64,000 bases of DNA from Paraburkholderia phenazinium (GCF_900142845.1 NZ_FSRU01000001.1:372001-436000); one strand, 5' to 3'; shown: positions 34,501-43,959, counted from the first letter of the stretch. The notes: generated from the sequence alone by a model not told the origin. Numbers and translations are program-made.

Positions 34501-35803
34501 CCGCGACCTCTACCGGTACGTTCGTGTCCAGTCGTAGTCGGTTGATGAATTCTTCAACTGACTCACCACTCTCGATTACCAGCTCATTCACCATGCCCTT
34601 ATGAGCCATGAACACCACTCGCGCAAGGTCCACGTAATGCTTATACGTAGTCTCTAGGCTCTCATGTCCCATTTGGTTCCGCAGAACTTCCGCGCAAGCA
34701 GCGAACAAGACATCGGTAGTCTTGGTCAACAGGTCTCCGCCAAAAAACGAAATGAGGAATTGCGTCGGCCACCAGTGGCGAGCATCGTAAAAGGAGATTG
34801 ATTCGCGAAAACCCGGGTTACGCGACATCGCAACCAGCTTAGCTGCGTGTGTGCGGACAGCGACGTTTCCCGGGGTGACAGGAGTTCCTCTCTTCGTCAG
34901 AAACAACTGCGACAGCGGACATTTATGCCCAAAACGCATCTCGTATTTTTCGACCCGCTCGCGATAGTACGGCTGGATGTAGTTCCATTCGAGCGACTGC
35001 AAATCCTTGGTATTTACGCGAATCGTGCGCGTTTTGTTCCCCTTGCCGACCGTCGTATAGGCGACGGTCGGCGCCCCTTTACCCATGGATGAGAACGGCA
35101 AGATGTGAGCGTTTTTGCCGCTGCCGTAATATGGGAATCGACACAGCTCAACAGGTCGCATTGCAGTGCCCAGCGATAGGCGAAACATCTCACCGTAGAC
35201 AGGGTCCGAGAACGCCTCAATCAAATCCCGAATTTCGTCGTTCGTGATTAACGATTTCCTAGTCTTCTGTCGTCGCTCTCTATCTAGTACCCGGATTGAG
35301 CTCGAATCTATCTTCGCCGTCTCTTTCGACTGGAGGTAGTTCAACATGTCATCACTTTTGAAGTTCGCGACCCATGTCTTCAAATTCACGTTGACGTTAG
35401 TGGCGTAACCATTGCTGTTCAGCCAATGAAATATGGAGAGGACCACCCTGGCATCCTCGAAGATGGTTTCAGATACGGGTCCCGCGCTGTCTGACTCTAA
35501 TCGAGCCCGTTGCCTAGTAACTTGCCAACGTTTTATGTCGTCGTTATCGACGATGGAGTGATACTGCGTGACCGAAATTCCCACGTACTTGTCCTGCTCG
35601 GACAAGAAGCGATAAAACATCGCAATCACACCGCTGTAGCGCATCGAAGTTTTGATTGACGCACTAGTCTCTCTGTGCAGATAGATATTCGCGTGGCTGA
35701 GCAATATGCGTTGACCCGCTTCTTGGGCAATGAGGACGTAGTGAGACGTGCTTTTCCCAAGATGGTCGACGTAAGAGATGACTTGTCTGCTGATATCAAG
35801 CAT
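34487..35803 (-). CDS. Tyrosine recombinase, 438 aa (third recombinase of the operon)
   Basis: 438 residues. A SAM-like N-terminal DNA-binding domain (~40-185) precedes a catalytic domain with the tyrosine-recombinase residues: Arg in GTAMRPVELCR, Lys in VGKGNKTRTIRV, Arg/His in FYDARHWWPT, His in NQMGHESLETT, and nucleophile Tyr in YKHYVDLAR. The canonical HxxR is altered to an ARHW arrangement, so activity is likely but not certain. Its ATG shares one base with the stop of the coiled-coil gene upstream (TAATG). With two other recombinases in the same operon it resembles trio-type elements (RIT, Tn554 or gamma-mobile-trio), but I cannot match it to one. Confidence 0.82.
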   Translation of the reverse strand: MLDISRQVISYVDHLGKSTSHYVLIAQEAGQRILLSHANIYLHRETSASIKTSMRYSGVIAMFYRFLSEQDKYVGISVTQYHSIVDNDDIKRWQVTRQRARLESDSAGPVSETIFEDARVVLSIFHWLNSNGYATNVNVNLKTWVANFKSDDMLNYLQSKETAKIDSSSIRVLDRERRQKTRKSLITNDEIRDLIEAFSDPVYGEMFRLSLGTAMRPVELCRFPYYGSGKNAHILPFSSMGKGAPTVAYTTVGKGNKTRTIRVNTKDLQSLEWNYIQPYYRERVEKYEMRFGHKCPLSQLFLTKRGTPVTPGNVAVRTHAAKLVAMSRNPGFRESISFYDARHWWPTQFLISFFGGDLLTKTTDVLFAACAEVLRNQMGHESLETTYKHYVDLARVVFMAHKGMVNELVIESGESVEEFINRLRLDTNVPVEVADDEE

Positions 35804-36795
35804 TACTCGCCTTGCTCAATCTTGTACGTCACAACTTCGTTCACGCGAGGGTCTGATATCGACATGCTCTGCATCTTGTCTGCGAGTGCTATCTCATGCT
35901 CTGGAACATACGAGAAATAAAAAGCGCGCTGCGCTTTCGCGACGATTTGGGACTCACAGTACGGCGAAAATATTTTGACCGGTGTGTCGATGTCGAGCTT
36001 CGACAGTACGAGTGTCTTCAACTGAAGGGTACTAAATACCGGCGCTCGCACTATTACGAAGTTTCCGTTCCGTTGGCTCTTGAAATCTTTGCAAAACATG
36101 TCGAACGAGCAAAGATAGCGGTCGATAAAGACTACGATTGCCGCATCGGCTGAGCTCGCCTTTTGTGCGCGAACGATTGCGTCTTGGACCGCTTTGAGCT
36201 TCTCTCTATCCAATTTCGCCGCATCCCCGGAAGTCTGATACGCATCAAAAATCCGCTTAAGGTTGACGTCGAATATCGAGGTGTTGTCCCACCCTGCACT
36301 CTGCTTAGGCAGCAGGTGTCGCTTTTCGAGCTTCAACACAGTCAGCTCAGCCTCGAGCGTCTTGATTTGATTTATCAAGATGTCATTGTGTAGGCTTTGA
36401 GCCTCAAGCCTCGCTCGTAACCCGTCAACGTCGTGCAACGCCAAATCCGATTTCATGAGCGACGTAAGATATTCGGTTCGTGCGCGTTCAATCGCCTTAT
36501 CTCTCCCGACCTTGAGCGACTGAAGCTCGGCCTCCAGCGCTTTCAGCCGCTCTATACCCGTGGATAGGACAGCGTTCTTGCTATTTCCATCCAGAAGGTC
36601 GGAAACTGATTTCTCGCCAGAGATATACGGTTCCAAATGACCGTAATAGCGATGCAGAGCCTGTCGCGTAATGCCCGCGGCAGCCGCCAACTTGGCCTTG
36701 AGCAACTTCTTACCTGGGAACTTTATCGCGTGGCTGGCAATTATCTGTATAAGCCGCTGCTCGGTGTCCTTGCTTCCCCTGCGGTGCTCACTCAT
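35803..36795 (-). CDS. HTH/coiled-coil protein of the recombinase operon
   Basis: 330 residues. The N-terminus (MSEHRRGSKDTEQRLIQIIAS ... AAAAGITRQALHRYYGHLEP) looks like a helix-turn-helix of the TetR/Tn554-TnpC-like accessory type. Residues ~95-170 form a long coiled coil (LKALEAELQSLKVGRDKAIERA, QIKTLEAELTVLKLEKRHL). The C-terminal ~130 residues are an unassigned alpha/beta domain. The start at 36795 overlaps the previous recombinase stop by eight bases (ATGAGTGA); the frame is open twelve codons further upstream. It probably binds element ends or the target and helps the recombinases. It could correspond to GmtX of gamma-mobile-trio elements, unverified. Confidence 0.65.
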   Translation of the reverse strand: MSEHRRGSKDTEQRLIQIIASHAIKFPGKKLLKAKLAAAAGITRQALHRYYGHLEPYISGEKSVSDLLDGNSKNAVLSTGIERLKALEAELQSLKVGRDKAIERARTEYLTSLMKSDLALHDVDGLRARLEAQSLHNDILINQIKTLEAELTVLKLEKRHLLPKQSAGWDNTSIFDVNLKRIFDAYQTSGDAAKLDREKLKAVQDAIVRAQKASSADAAIVVFIDRYLCSFDMFCKDFKSQRNGNFVIVRAPVFSTLQLKTLVLSKLDIDTPVKIFSPYCESQIVAKAQRAFYFSYVPEHEIALADKMQSMSISDPRVNEVVTYKIEQGE

Positions 36796-38866
36796 GACCA
36801 GCCTTCCTCGACAGGCCTGCGATTTCCTCAACAGACGCGGAACGGGCTTCTAGCTCATTGAGTCGTCGCTCAGAAATGAGTAGCTTCTTTGTGATAGCGG
36901 CCAACGTGCGCTCTTTCAGCGTACCCGAGGCGACAAGCTTCGAATAAAATGTGATGTTTTGGTGTAGGGCAGTCTTTGCGGAATCAAGCAGAATCAAGTT
37001 GCCACATTCGACGTGGCAGTTTCTAGGGTTGGGGAGACTTCCTCCCGCCAAGGAATACGACGCGATACAGGGGGGCTTTGGTCCCCCAGGATAGTTATCA
37101 GTGGTGAGACAGTAGGTGCCGGCTCCCAGTGAGGTACGATGTATGTAAATCGGCTCACCAGACCGGACGAGATGCGACACGTAATCGTGAATCTCGGCCC
37201 GTATGACCTTTCCAGCAAAGAGCGTTTCGCGACTGGCCAATCTGCCCGCGAGTTCATCTGCGCGAGCACCGGCATAGACGCCAGAGCTCAAACCTGAAAC
37301 GATTTCCGCGAAATCGTCGGTGAAGCTCTTTTCGATTGCCCGCACCACGCTACGCACGATGTACGGGTTTCGCGCGATATATCTCAGGGACATCGAATAG
37401 CTCGTATGGCCGAACAGCAACCGAATGATATCGATGTTACGCTCGTCTCTGTTAATCAAAATCTCTGCAATTGTCTTGCGAAATCGATGACAGTGAACTC
37501 CCTTGAGGCCTAGCGCATCTTGCAGCTGTTGAATAATCGCTTCGAGCGTAAGGTATGCGTTGTGGCTGCTTTTCGATTTGCCAAGCTGAGAGTGGTTGTG
37601 GGAGCCAAACAGTGTTCTGACTTTCGCGAAACTTCGAATATCTCGCGCGGAAATGTAGTCGCGGACAATCTCACCCAGGAACGTCGGTAACGGGAGGACG
37701 TCTTGCTTACCGGCGAAGTTCGGGTCGTTGGTTGTTTTGAATCGTGTTACGCGAACCGAATACTCTCCCGATGCCTCATCAAATAATATGTCCTCATCGG
37801 TCAAGATACCCAGCTCTCTCTTTCGAGCCCCGGTGATTAGAGCAATCCAAACAAATATGGCGTTGCGTACGCTGTCCAAAGCTTTGGCGTAGGGCCTAAT
37901 CCATGAGATGGTCCAAAAGGTGGAGAAATTAAATCGAGGAGTTGGCTCGAGTTCACGAAAGTTGACGTTTGGCTTCATCACCTCAACATCGTCTATGATG
38001 ACGGTGAGGTTTTCTTCGAAAAATGCTGCACGCGAGGCCTGTACGGTCTTAATTCTGTCAGAAACATTGACCTTTTGCACAATTAGTATATCCCGTACCT
38101 TTAACAACGCTGGCAGGGCTTTCTCGGTCCAGAACAAAGCGTAGTCGATAAGCTTCATCAACTCATGTTCGCTTAAAGGTTTGTATGTTCCCACCGTTCT
38201 TCGGTAATGTTCTAAAATATCACCCGCTCTTTCCTTTGTGATGACGCGATTGGCTGCAATGTTCAAGCGAAGTGATTGAGGAATGAGCTTCTGGGCGGAT
38301 AGTTGCAACCACAAGTTCACAAAGAAATACACGTGCTTATATGTGGTCAGAAAACCACTTTCCTTCGCCTTATCGAGCGCTTCGTTAAGCGTGGTGGCAT
38401 CAATCGCAGCAATTTGAGCGGCTGTGGCATTCAGCTTATTGTTTGAGAAGATGTATTTTTCCAGCAACCCGAACGCATAGCCGGCTACGTGGGTTGTGTT
38501 GTGGCTTCGTGACCGGCCCCACGGATTAAATTCCGGCAGAAGATGAAACATAATGGACCGTTTAAGGTTGTTCACGCCGATGATTTGGCTGTCGAATTTG
38601 ACGACATTATCCTCTGTGAGCTTCCAGGTTGCGTCGCTGTAGAGTGAATCGTCCGAGACGTGGAACGCTCCCGTTGGCCGAGCAGCGAGCTTTGCCAAGA
38701 GGACGCTCCGCGTGCCTTTGAGTAAGCTGTCCGAGCTGCGTAATTCAAGCCCTAGCTCTTCCTCGACGACGTCAAGTTCGTCTTCGTCATACTCGTCTTG
38801 CGAAAAGCCCAAGGCCGAATGCTGCGCCCCCTCAAACCTTGGTTCTTCCATCTCGTTGATTTTCAC
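36788..38866 (-). CDS. Large tyrosine recombinase, 692 aa
   Basis: 692 residues. The first ~290 residues are an unassigned, acidic then helical region. The catalytic core spans about 330-530: Arg in ITGARKRELG, Lys near FKTTNDPNFAGK, His-x-x-Arg in VHCHRFRKTIAEIL, His in RLLFGHTSYSMSLR, and Tyr immediately after (SLRYIARNPY). A ~150-residue C-terminal extension carries six cysteines and histidines (TYCLTTDNY, PPCIASYSLAGG, RNCHVECGN) that look like a zinc-binding module. It is separated from the upstream recombinase by nine bases and overlaps the next gene by eight. Recombinases of ~700 aa with C-terminal zinc-like modules are typical of multi-integrase mobile elements. Confidence 0.8.
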   Translation of the reverse strand: MKINEMEEPRFEGAQHSALGFSQDEYDEDELDVVEEELGLELRSSDSLLKGTRSVLLAKLAARPTGAFHVSDDSLYSDATWKLTEDNVVKFDSQIIGVNNLKRSIMFHLLPEFNPWGRSRSHNTTHVAGYAFGLLEKYIFSNNKLNATAAQIAAIDATTLNEALDKAKESGFLTTYKHVYFFVNLWLQLSAQKLIPQSLRLNIAANRVITKERAGDILEHYRRTVGTYKPLSEHELMKLIDYALFWTEKALPALLKVRDILIVQKVNVSDRIKTVQASRAAFFEENLTVIIDDVEVMKPNVNFRELEPTPRFNFSTFWTISWIRPYAKALDSVRNAIFVWIALITGARKRELGILTDEDILFDEASGEYSVRVTRFKTTNDPNFAGKQDVLPLPTFLGEIVRDYISARDIRSFAKVRTLFGSHNHSQLGKSKSSHNAYLTLEAIIQQLQDALGLKGVHCHRFRKTIAEILINRDERNIDIIRLLFGHTSYSMSLRYIARNPYIVRSVVRAIEKSFTDDFAEIVSGLSSGVYAGARADELAGRLASRETLFAGKVIRAEIHDYVSHLVRSGEPIYIHRTSLGAGTYCLTTDNYPGGPKPPCIASYSLAGGSLPNPRNCHVECGNLILLDSAKTALHQNITFYSKLVASGTLKERTLAAITKKLLISERRLNELEARSASVEEIAGLSRKAGHE

Positions 38867-38875
38867 AGTTTACCC

Positions 38876-41119
38876 TCAGCCTACGGTTACTTCCGAATCG
38901 TCGAACAGTACCTCAAATGCGGCATGGTCGATTGGGAACAACGGACTATGTTGCTGCTGGTAGGCAAACGCGCTTTGTAAGACTTTGTCGTCATTCCAGT
39001 TAGAGATGAGCCAATCGATGACTTCGCGCTCTGCATTAAGGGTCGAGCTGAAGTCAGATTCCTCAGCGTTAGCTAAGGCTTCTTCGATTTGGGCGTGTCT
39101 GTCAATCAGATAGGGCAGAGAGTCTTCAAAGACATAGCACTGGCTGCAGAAAAAACAGTTGGTCGAAGGGTGACATTTCTGACCGGCTGTGAATCGTTGT
39201 TGAAAGCCAGGCCAATCAGGTGTCAATCGATTTCGACAGCCCCAGAGGTTTTTTTCGTGACCAGGAAGAAAGAATATGGTCAAACCTTCATTCATCTGCG
39301 CCGGGGTGGGTGCTTCCCCAATCAACCCCGTGAACTGCCGTGTTCTTAGAAGGCCTCCAACGGTCTCAAGCTCGGCCCGCAAGCGTGAGCTTCTCTCCTT
39401 CATAGCCAAGCCGGAGCTGTCATAGTAAATGTCCGTCGTTTCGGGGCTCTCGTGCCCTTGAATGAGCGATATGACGCTCAGCGGCTTCATTTTGCGGTGC
39501 ATCATCACCCAAGTTGGCCGCAGCTTCGGGCTGATTTCTTCGACCTTCGATAGCCGGCGGCCGCTCGCGTGTATCGGGTAAAGTTTTAAAAAGCCTTTGA
39601 CGCCAGTTTTGAACAGGGACTCGGCGGACAGAGTGTAGAAGCGTCCAAACTGTCCCCAAGCGCCGGGATGTCGCAAGCATGAAAACAGTTTATTCAATCG
39701 AGTCTCGTCATGCCCAGTGCGAACGAAATCAACGGACTGAGCGGCGAACGGCTCTGATAACGCTTCGGCTAGCTTGACTAGATTGTAAGCCGAGTACTTG
39801 TTTGTTCTGCTGCTTGTAGCTTTGTAGAGCTTTGGGTTGTGATACGGAAGTTGGCTTCCTTGACTTCGGTTTTTCTCCGAAAATATCGTCATTTCGTCTT
39901 CAGCCAAAAGTCCCGACAACTTCGCTTCGAAGTTTTTCGGGTCAATTGCGAGGACCGTTTCCTTGTTCCACCCAGTTTGGACCATGAGAAACAGAATCAG
40001 TGTTGCCATGTCGATATCGCTGGGGTAGTACGTATACAACAATTGCGCGACCGTGGGACGAGTCTCGACATTTGAACTCCGCCGTTGGTAGCAATACGGC
40101 AAAAGGCATTCAAGTACAGTACCTGTCCTCTCGAACCACGCAGTCTTCATTTGTGAGTCGTACTTTTCTTGTAGCTCTTGCAGACTCATCTCCAACGGAT
40201 AGCCGCACTGAATCAAGGTTTTCAGCACCCGAAATTCATCGAGATGCAGATTTGCGACGCTGGTCCCGAAGGGATTTATGGGTTTTTGAAGCCGGAATAT
40301 CGCCCCATCTCCGTCGTAATAGGCCTTCCAGGCGCTACCCAGCTTCCCACCCGCTGTAGGCAGCTTGCGCATGGAGATTAGTATGGGGTCGTCGCTCCTG
40401 CCGAGGTATTCCCTAATCGTCGCGACTGCTGGTCTAGTGACGTGGTGTAACAGAGCATATTGATACCAACGGACGAGATTTTCGCAATTGACCGGTGGAT
40501 TTACGAGCATACTAAGCTCCGCGAAGGTATAGGGCTCAGCCGACTGGACCTTGATGCGGTTTTCGAGGAGTGTCCAAAGCGAATCGGCATGCTTTCTCAG
40601 CGCCCCTTCCAATTCCGTAAACGTGCTTTCATCTAAAGGTTCCGTTTTATTGCTTCGGTCGTATCGGATTGCAGGAAGCCGTAATTGAGGAATCTCGCCG
40701 GTGTGTTCTGCGACGTAATTCAAAGCGCTCTTAAGTCTTGCAAGCGGCGTCTCGGCACGCATCCTCAGATTACCTATTTTGCATTCCTTCTGAAGGTAAC
40801 GCTCGAACTGGCGAATGACATCTCCAGTCAGGTCCGAGATGGAATTGAGGTGCACCGCTAACGGATTGAGTTGATGATACTTTTGGCGGAAGTCGAGAAA
40901 CACAACCAGCGCCTGCCGCACTTCTAAAGCCTTACTTTGGCTTCGATTGGGGGCGTAGTGGAGAAAGGTGTAGTGCAACTGAGCGCAGAGCTCGTTGTCG
41001 TGTGAAAACTGAGGATGAGAGAGGTACGGCTCGCATGTTAGGCGAGTGCCGGAGGTGGTTGTTACGTTGGTTACGGTCGCGTATGCCGTTATGTCAGTCA
41101 TCTCGGTCCTGACGGTCAC
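38876..41119 (-). CDS. Large tyrosine recombinase-like protein, 747 aa
   Basis: 747 residues, first gene of the operon. The catalytic-domain remnant includes LRPTWVMMHRKMKPLSVISLIQGHESPETT with the C-terminal DIYYDS: an Arg, the His of the GHES motif and a Tyr are present. The usual first arginine (ARxxE-like helix) seems replaced (QTGWNKETVLAI), so the active site may be incomplete. Near the C-terminus is a cysteine cluster (GQKCHPSTNCFFCSQCYVFED), probably a zinc finger. Several frames upstream of 41119 are open but lack a ribosome-binding site. It may be a structural or regulatory recombinase partner (GmtZ/TnpB-like) rather than the catalytic one. Confidence 0.72.
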   Translation of the reverse strand: MTVRTEMTDITAYATVTNVTTTSGTRLTCEPYLSHPQFSHDNELCAQLHYTFLHYAPNRSQSKALEVRQALVVFLDFRQKYHQLNPLAVHLNSISDLTGDVIRQFERYLQKECKIGNLRMRAETPLARLKSALNYVAEHTGEIPQLRLPAIRYDRSNKTEPLDESTFTELEGALRKHADSLWTLLENRIKVQSAEPYTFAELSMLVNPPVNCENLVRWYQYALLHHVTRPAVATIREYLGRSDDPILISMRKLPTAGGKLGSAWKAYYDGDGAIFRLQKPINPFGTSVANLHLDEFRVLKTLIQCGYPLEMSLQELQEKYDSQMKTAWFERTGTVLECLLPYCYQRRSSNVETRPTVAQLLYTYYPSDIDMATLILFLMVQTGWNKETVLAIDPKNFEAKLSGLLAEDEMTIFSEKNRSQGSQLPYHNPKLYKATSSRTNKYSAYNLVKLAEALSEPFAAQSVDFVRTGHDETRLNKLFSCLRHPGAWGQFGRFYTLSAESLFKTGVKGFLKLYPIHASGRRLSKVEEISPKLRPTWVMMHRKMKPLSVISLIQGHESPETTDIYYDSSGLAMKERSSRLRAELETVGGLLRTRQFTGLIGEAPTPAQMNEGLTIFFLPGHEKNLWGCRNRLTPDWPGFQQRFTAGQKCHPSTNCFFCSQCYVFEDSLPYLIDRHAQIEEALANAEESDFSSTLNAEREVIDWLISNWNDDKVLQSAFAYQQQHSPLFPIDHAAFEVLFDDSEVTVG

Positions 41120-42318
41120 GTTGTTGTGTCCATGCTTTCATATGCATTTGCGCTTATCTTTGGGTCCGAGTGCGGCGTCGCAGCACTTGTGGCGTGTTGG
41201 TCTTCAGACGCTGGAAGGCTGACCAGAAGCGAACGTTGCTTCGCTCGTTATTTTTGGTGCACTGGAAGGTCGCTAAGGCCCAAACGCAGTCAAGCGGGTC
41301 CGCATCAGGGTGACTTTTACGCCAAAGGCATCCAGATGTCCTTCCGCAATTGGGGTTCGGCGCCTCCTTGGGAATCTCCTGTGTCGCAACGGGAACTCCG
41401 GCGCAACCTCCCGGCGCAACAGCGCTCGTTCTTGCCGAATGAGGGCCGAACTTCACCCAGGGCCGCCCGGTCTCGACCATGGCGCGTTGAGGGCTCGGTT
41501 GTTCATACACGTGGAGCAACGTTAGCTTCGTGTGCTGAGCCAAGTCGTCCGTCAAGTCAGGGTAAGTTGTCACCCCAGCTAAAGTGTTTAGGATGGTCCG
41601 CACCGAATCATCGTACCGCCAACCGCTTCGAGGATTGCTCGGGAGCTCAGATTGCCAACGAGCCGAATCTCGTCTTTGGCATGCCGGAAGCGCTAGAGGT
41701 CTGGAAGACCATAAGTGAACTATGAGTCGCTCGAGACGAAGAAGCCCCCCGGTCGCTGGGAATGCCTGGCGAACCGACTGATAAGTGATGGGATATGAGG
41801 GCAACGCTTGACCGACTGGAAGCTTGTCCAGTTGCTGAAACAGTCGGGAATTGACGCGACAGCGCACACAGTAAGCCAGAAGTGCTTCGCAGCGGCATTT
41901 CCACACGCTCGCGTGTCGGCGACGATGGATAACTCGTCCCCCAAGGTTCTTGGCCGACCTCGGGGATACCGAGATGGATGTAGTCCACCTCGGTTGATTC
42001 ACAGTAGTCCGCTTTCTTGCTTGCTGCATCGCACCCTCGCCGATGTACCCTCTCAAAAAATGGCGAGGTGGCTATGGTGCGAAGGTCTATAACGGCGTCG
42101 AGTGCGAGGTGATTCAAGTTGGCGTTGCGCCAGACACGACTCTACCAAATACGTTGTCTCTTTTCAAGCATCTATATTGCTACACGATAACGCATCTACC
42201 TTTAGCGAATAGATACCGCCTATACGTAGTTATCCCGAGATAAAGTAGGGAGGTTGAGCATAGTGTTGACATATTGGTTAATTCTCGTTCAGTTAAGTTA
42301 ACTGTGGTTTAACGAATA
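41120..42318. other. Largely non-coding stretch upstream of the recombinase operon
   Basis: 1.2 kb with frames that are open but do not look like intact genes. On the minus strand around 42,117-41,940 the translated segment (VIDLRTIATSPFF, then TEVDYIHLGIPEVGQ) is reminiscent of the start of DUF488 proteins, and a frame-shifted continuation reads EALLAYCVRCRVNSRLFQQL. I regard this as a possible decayed gene. The operon promoter should lie just above 41,119. Confidence 0.4.
41940..42117 (-). pseudogene. Possible DUF488-like gene fragment
   Basis: About 59 codons resemble the DUF488 N-terminus (LDAVIDLRTIATSPFFERV ... VDYIHLGIPE). There is no proper start codon (TTG at 42117), and the reading frame breaks after VGQEPWG, with a plausible continuation in another frame. 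Low confidence, from a by-eye pattern only. Confidence 0.25.
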
Positions 42319-42471
42319 ATGGAGGGTCTCTTCTATGTGGCTATCCCTGTCTCACTGTATGTACTACGAATTAATGTTAAGCGAGTGATTTCACTGGAGA
42401 AAATTAGTTCCGAAATCAATGAGACAGATGCTGGTAAGCGTATCAAACGATGGTTCAGAAGGAGTTGTTAG
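42319..42471 (+). CDS. Possible 50-residue small protein with hydrophobic N-terminus
   Basis: The frame reads MEGLFYVAIPVSLYVLRINV, then a charged helix (LEKISSEINETDAGKRIKRWFRR) and SC. The hydrophobic segment of ~14 residues is short for a membrane helix, but the polar/hydrophobic layout looks like a real small protein. No Shine-Dalgarno is seen. A TTGACA box at 42266-42271 could give a very short leader. It lies in AT-rich DNA between the recombinase operon and the iterated repeats. Could be chance. Confidence 0.3.
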   Translation: MEGLFYVAIPVSLYVLRINVKRVISLEKISSEINETDAGKRIKRWFRRSC

Positions 42472-43348
42472 TTAGCAACGTGTTGCGTTTTCCTCGAATA
42501 TCGCTATACATACATGCCACCTCTTCGCAGAGCATGTGTCTCGGCGAAAATACCATCTTACCCCGCTGATAGCCGGTCAATTCGTTTGTCATGCCGCATC
42601 CTCGACGGACCCGGCCTCGGACTTAACACCCAGCGCCGTAAACCCACGGGAATTCGCTGGGCTGTGCTTTTGTGCAAGGCTTGCTTTGCACGCCGATGTG
42701 GATGAGTCATGGAATCTAGGGAAGTCGGTGACGGTGGGTGGGGTGCACGCAGCGTGTTCGAATGTTTGGCAATATGGATTAGAAGTCGTTACACAGCAGC
42801 GAAATTTCGGCGGAAGAAGTCGTTACGTGAATGCAAGCAATTGATTTAAAAACGTAAACACTTCTAATCCGTCGACACCAAATCGCCCGTTCCCGAAGGG
42901 AAATTCCGGAAAAAGTGTCTCGGAATGAATCCTTCGAGCGAGCGGACCGGGGCCGAGGTGGGGAGCACCATTTGTTTCGGTTAAGAGCGGCTCCTCGCTG
43001 ACTCTAAGTCCTTGTCAGCAAAGGGATTAACCGGAACTAATGGTCACGTCTCATTGCCGCAGCTTCCAACGGACCGTCTGACGCTCCGAGTGCTGAGGTG
43101 CATTAATTTCGGTTACGAAGCCTCGATTTAGTTCTGGTTACGTGGCTCTTCCCGGCCGCGGAGCCTTACCTGGCAAGCGGTAACCTGAATTAATGTCCAG
43201 AGGTGCTTGAGCATTTTCCGGTGCCCCTTTTTTGCGCACTGCACCGCGATTTCGCCCTCGCGACGCGCCAGCTCCTAGGAGCCACCGTCCAGTCAAGCAA
43301 GAGGGCGCCACAAGACCCGAGCGGCGACTCACCTCCAGCGCGAAAGGC
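42472..43348. other. Non-coding DNA holding the iterated repeat cluster
   Basis: About 880 bases with no gene that I can support. AACGTAAAC at 42851-42859 matches copies at the island's left end. From 42,969 to 43,195 a ~16-bp motif is iterated five times (separate entry). Confidence 0.5.
42969..43195. repeat. Five-copy iterated motif, consensus CATTARTTYCGGTTAMG
   Basis: Copies: CATTTGTTTCGGTTAAG 42969-42985 (+); TTAACCGGAACTAATG 43027-43042 (reverse orientation); CATTAATTTCGGTTACG 43101-43117 (+); GATTTAGTTCTGGTTACG 43125-43142 (+); GGTAACCTGAATTAATG 43179-43195 (reverse). Three direct and two inverted copies occur within 227 bases, irregularly spaced. This is the layout of binding sites for a recombinase or plasmid/phage replication or partition protein. 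Confidence 0.75.
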
Positions 43349-43576
43349 CTAACTCCCGTGTTGGCAATCTGCTGTCCGCGCCGGAAATTCCCCATTTTTA
43401 CCGAACTTCGCCTTCTCACGCTCTCCGACCCAGAGCTTCGCTCTCACGAGGAACTTATCCTCCTTGCTCAGCCCGCGCTTCAATAGAAGGTCGTTGAGCG
43501 TCTTCGCATCGGACCTATCCGCTGACGCAGTACCAACACAATCCCCGTACTGCGTGGATGCTTTGAGCGTTTCCAT
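43349..43576 (-). CDS. Hypothetical small protein, 75 aa
   Basis: Starts METLKASTQYGDCVGTASAD. The opening resembles small conserved proteins of proteobacteria that begin with a similar xxLKAS-QYxDxxGTAxAD pattern, though those I recall are longer, so this copy may be shortened. A strong GGGGGGAC ribosome-binding site stands just before the ATG at 43576. Middle: LNDLLLKRGLSKEDKFLVRAKLWVGEREKAKFGKNGEF. No membrane segment. It is divergent from the Hachiman genes and lies next to the repeat cluster. Confidence 0.5.
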   Translation of the reverse strand: METLKASTQYGDCVGTASADRSDAKTLNDLLLKRGLSKEDKFLVRAKLWVGEREKAKFGKNGEFPARTADCQHGS

Positions 43577-43854
43577 TTGTCCCCCCGGTTTGGCCATCGA
43601 GAAGCTAGTCTAGCGGTTCCCAGTATCGCCAGGCAGCCCTCTTAATCGACGTGAATGATGCAATTGGCATATGTTTTGTAGACTCATCGCTCGCGCCCTT
43701 GCGACGCCGGCAGCCATCCTGCAAGTATCATCGAAAAGATTCTTGCCACCTGTTGATTTCCGGCGAATCACGACCGACAATCAGCGACACATAGCATTTA
43801 GCACCATACACCGCACAAGAACTGCGGAGTCTCATCCGAGCAGCAGAGGCGAAA

Positions 43855-43959
43855 ATGACAAACCTGAGAGACCGAGTCATCGACTATCTTCCCGGCAATA
43901 ATCATGCAAATTCGTGGGTAAGCAGTCAGGCGTTTATCGCGGCCAAAACGCCCGCATGA
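43855..43959 (+). CDS. 34-residue ORF overlapping the hamA start (leader peptide candidate)
   Basis: Reads MTNLRDRVIDYLPGNNHANS and ends in AKTPA. An AGAGGCG Shine-Dalgarno lies six bases before its ATG, a better site than any before hamA itself. Its TGA stop overlaps the hamA ATG as ATGA. It may be a real small protein or a leader that couples translation into hamA. Too short to classify. Confidence 0.4.
   Translation: MTNLRDRVIDYLPGNNHANSWVSSQAFIAAKTPA

Noticed and set aside
41154..42056. Minus-strand open frame of 300 codons upstream of the recombinase operon
   Set aside because: Mixed basic, low-quality sequence. Only a short part in another frame resembles a known family, so I keep it only as a possible decayed gene.
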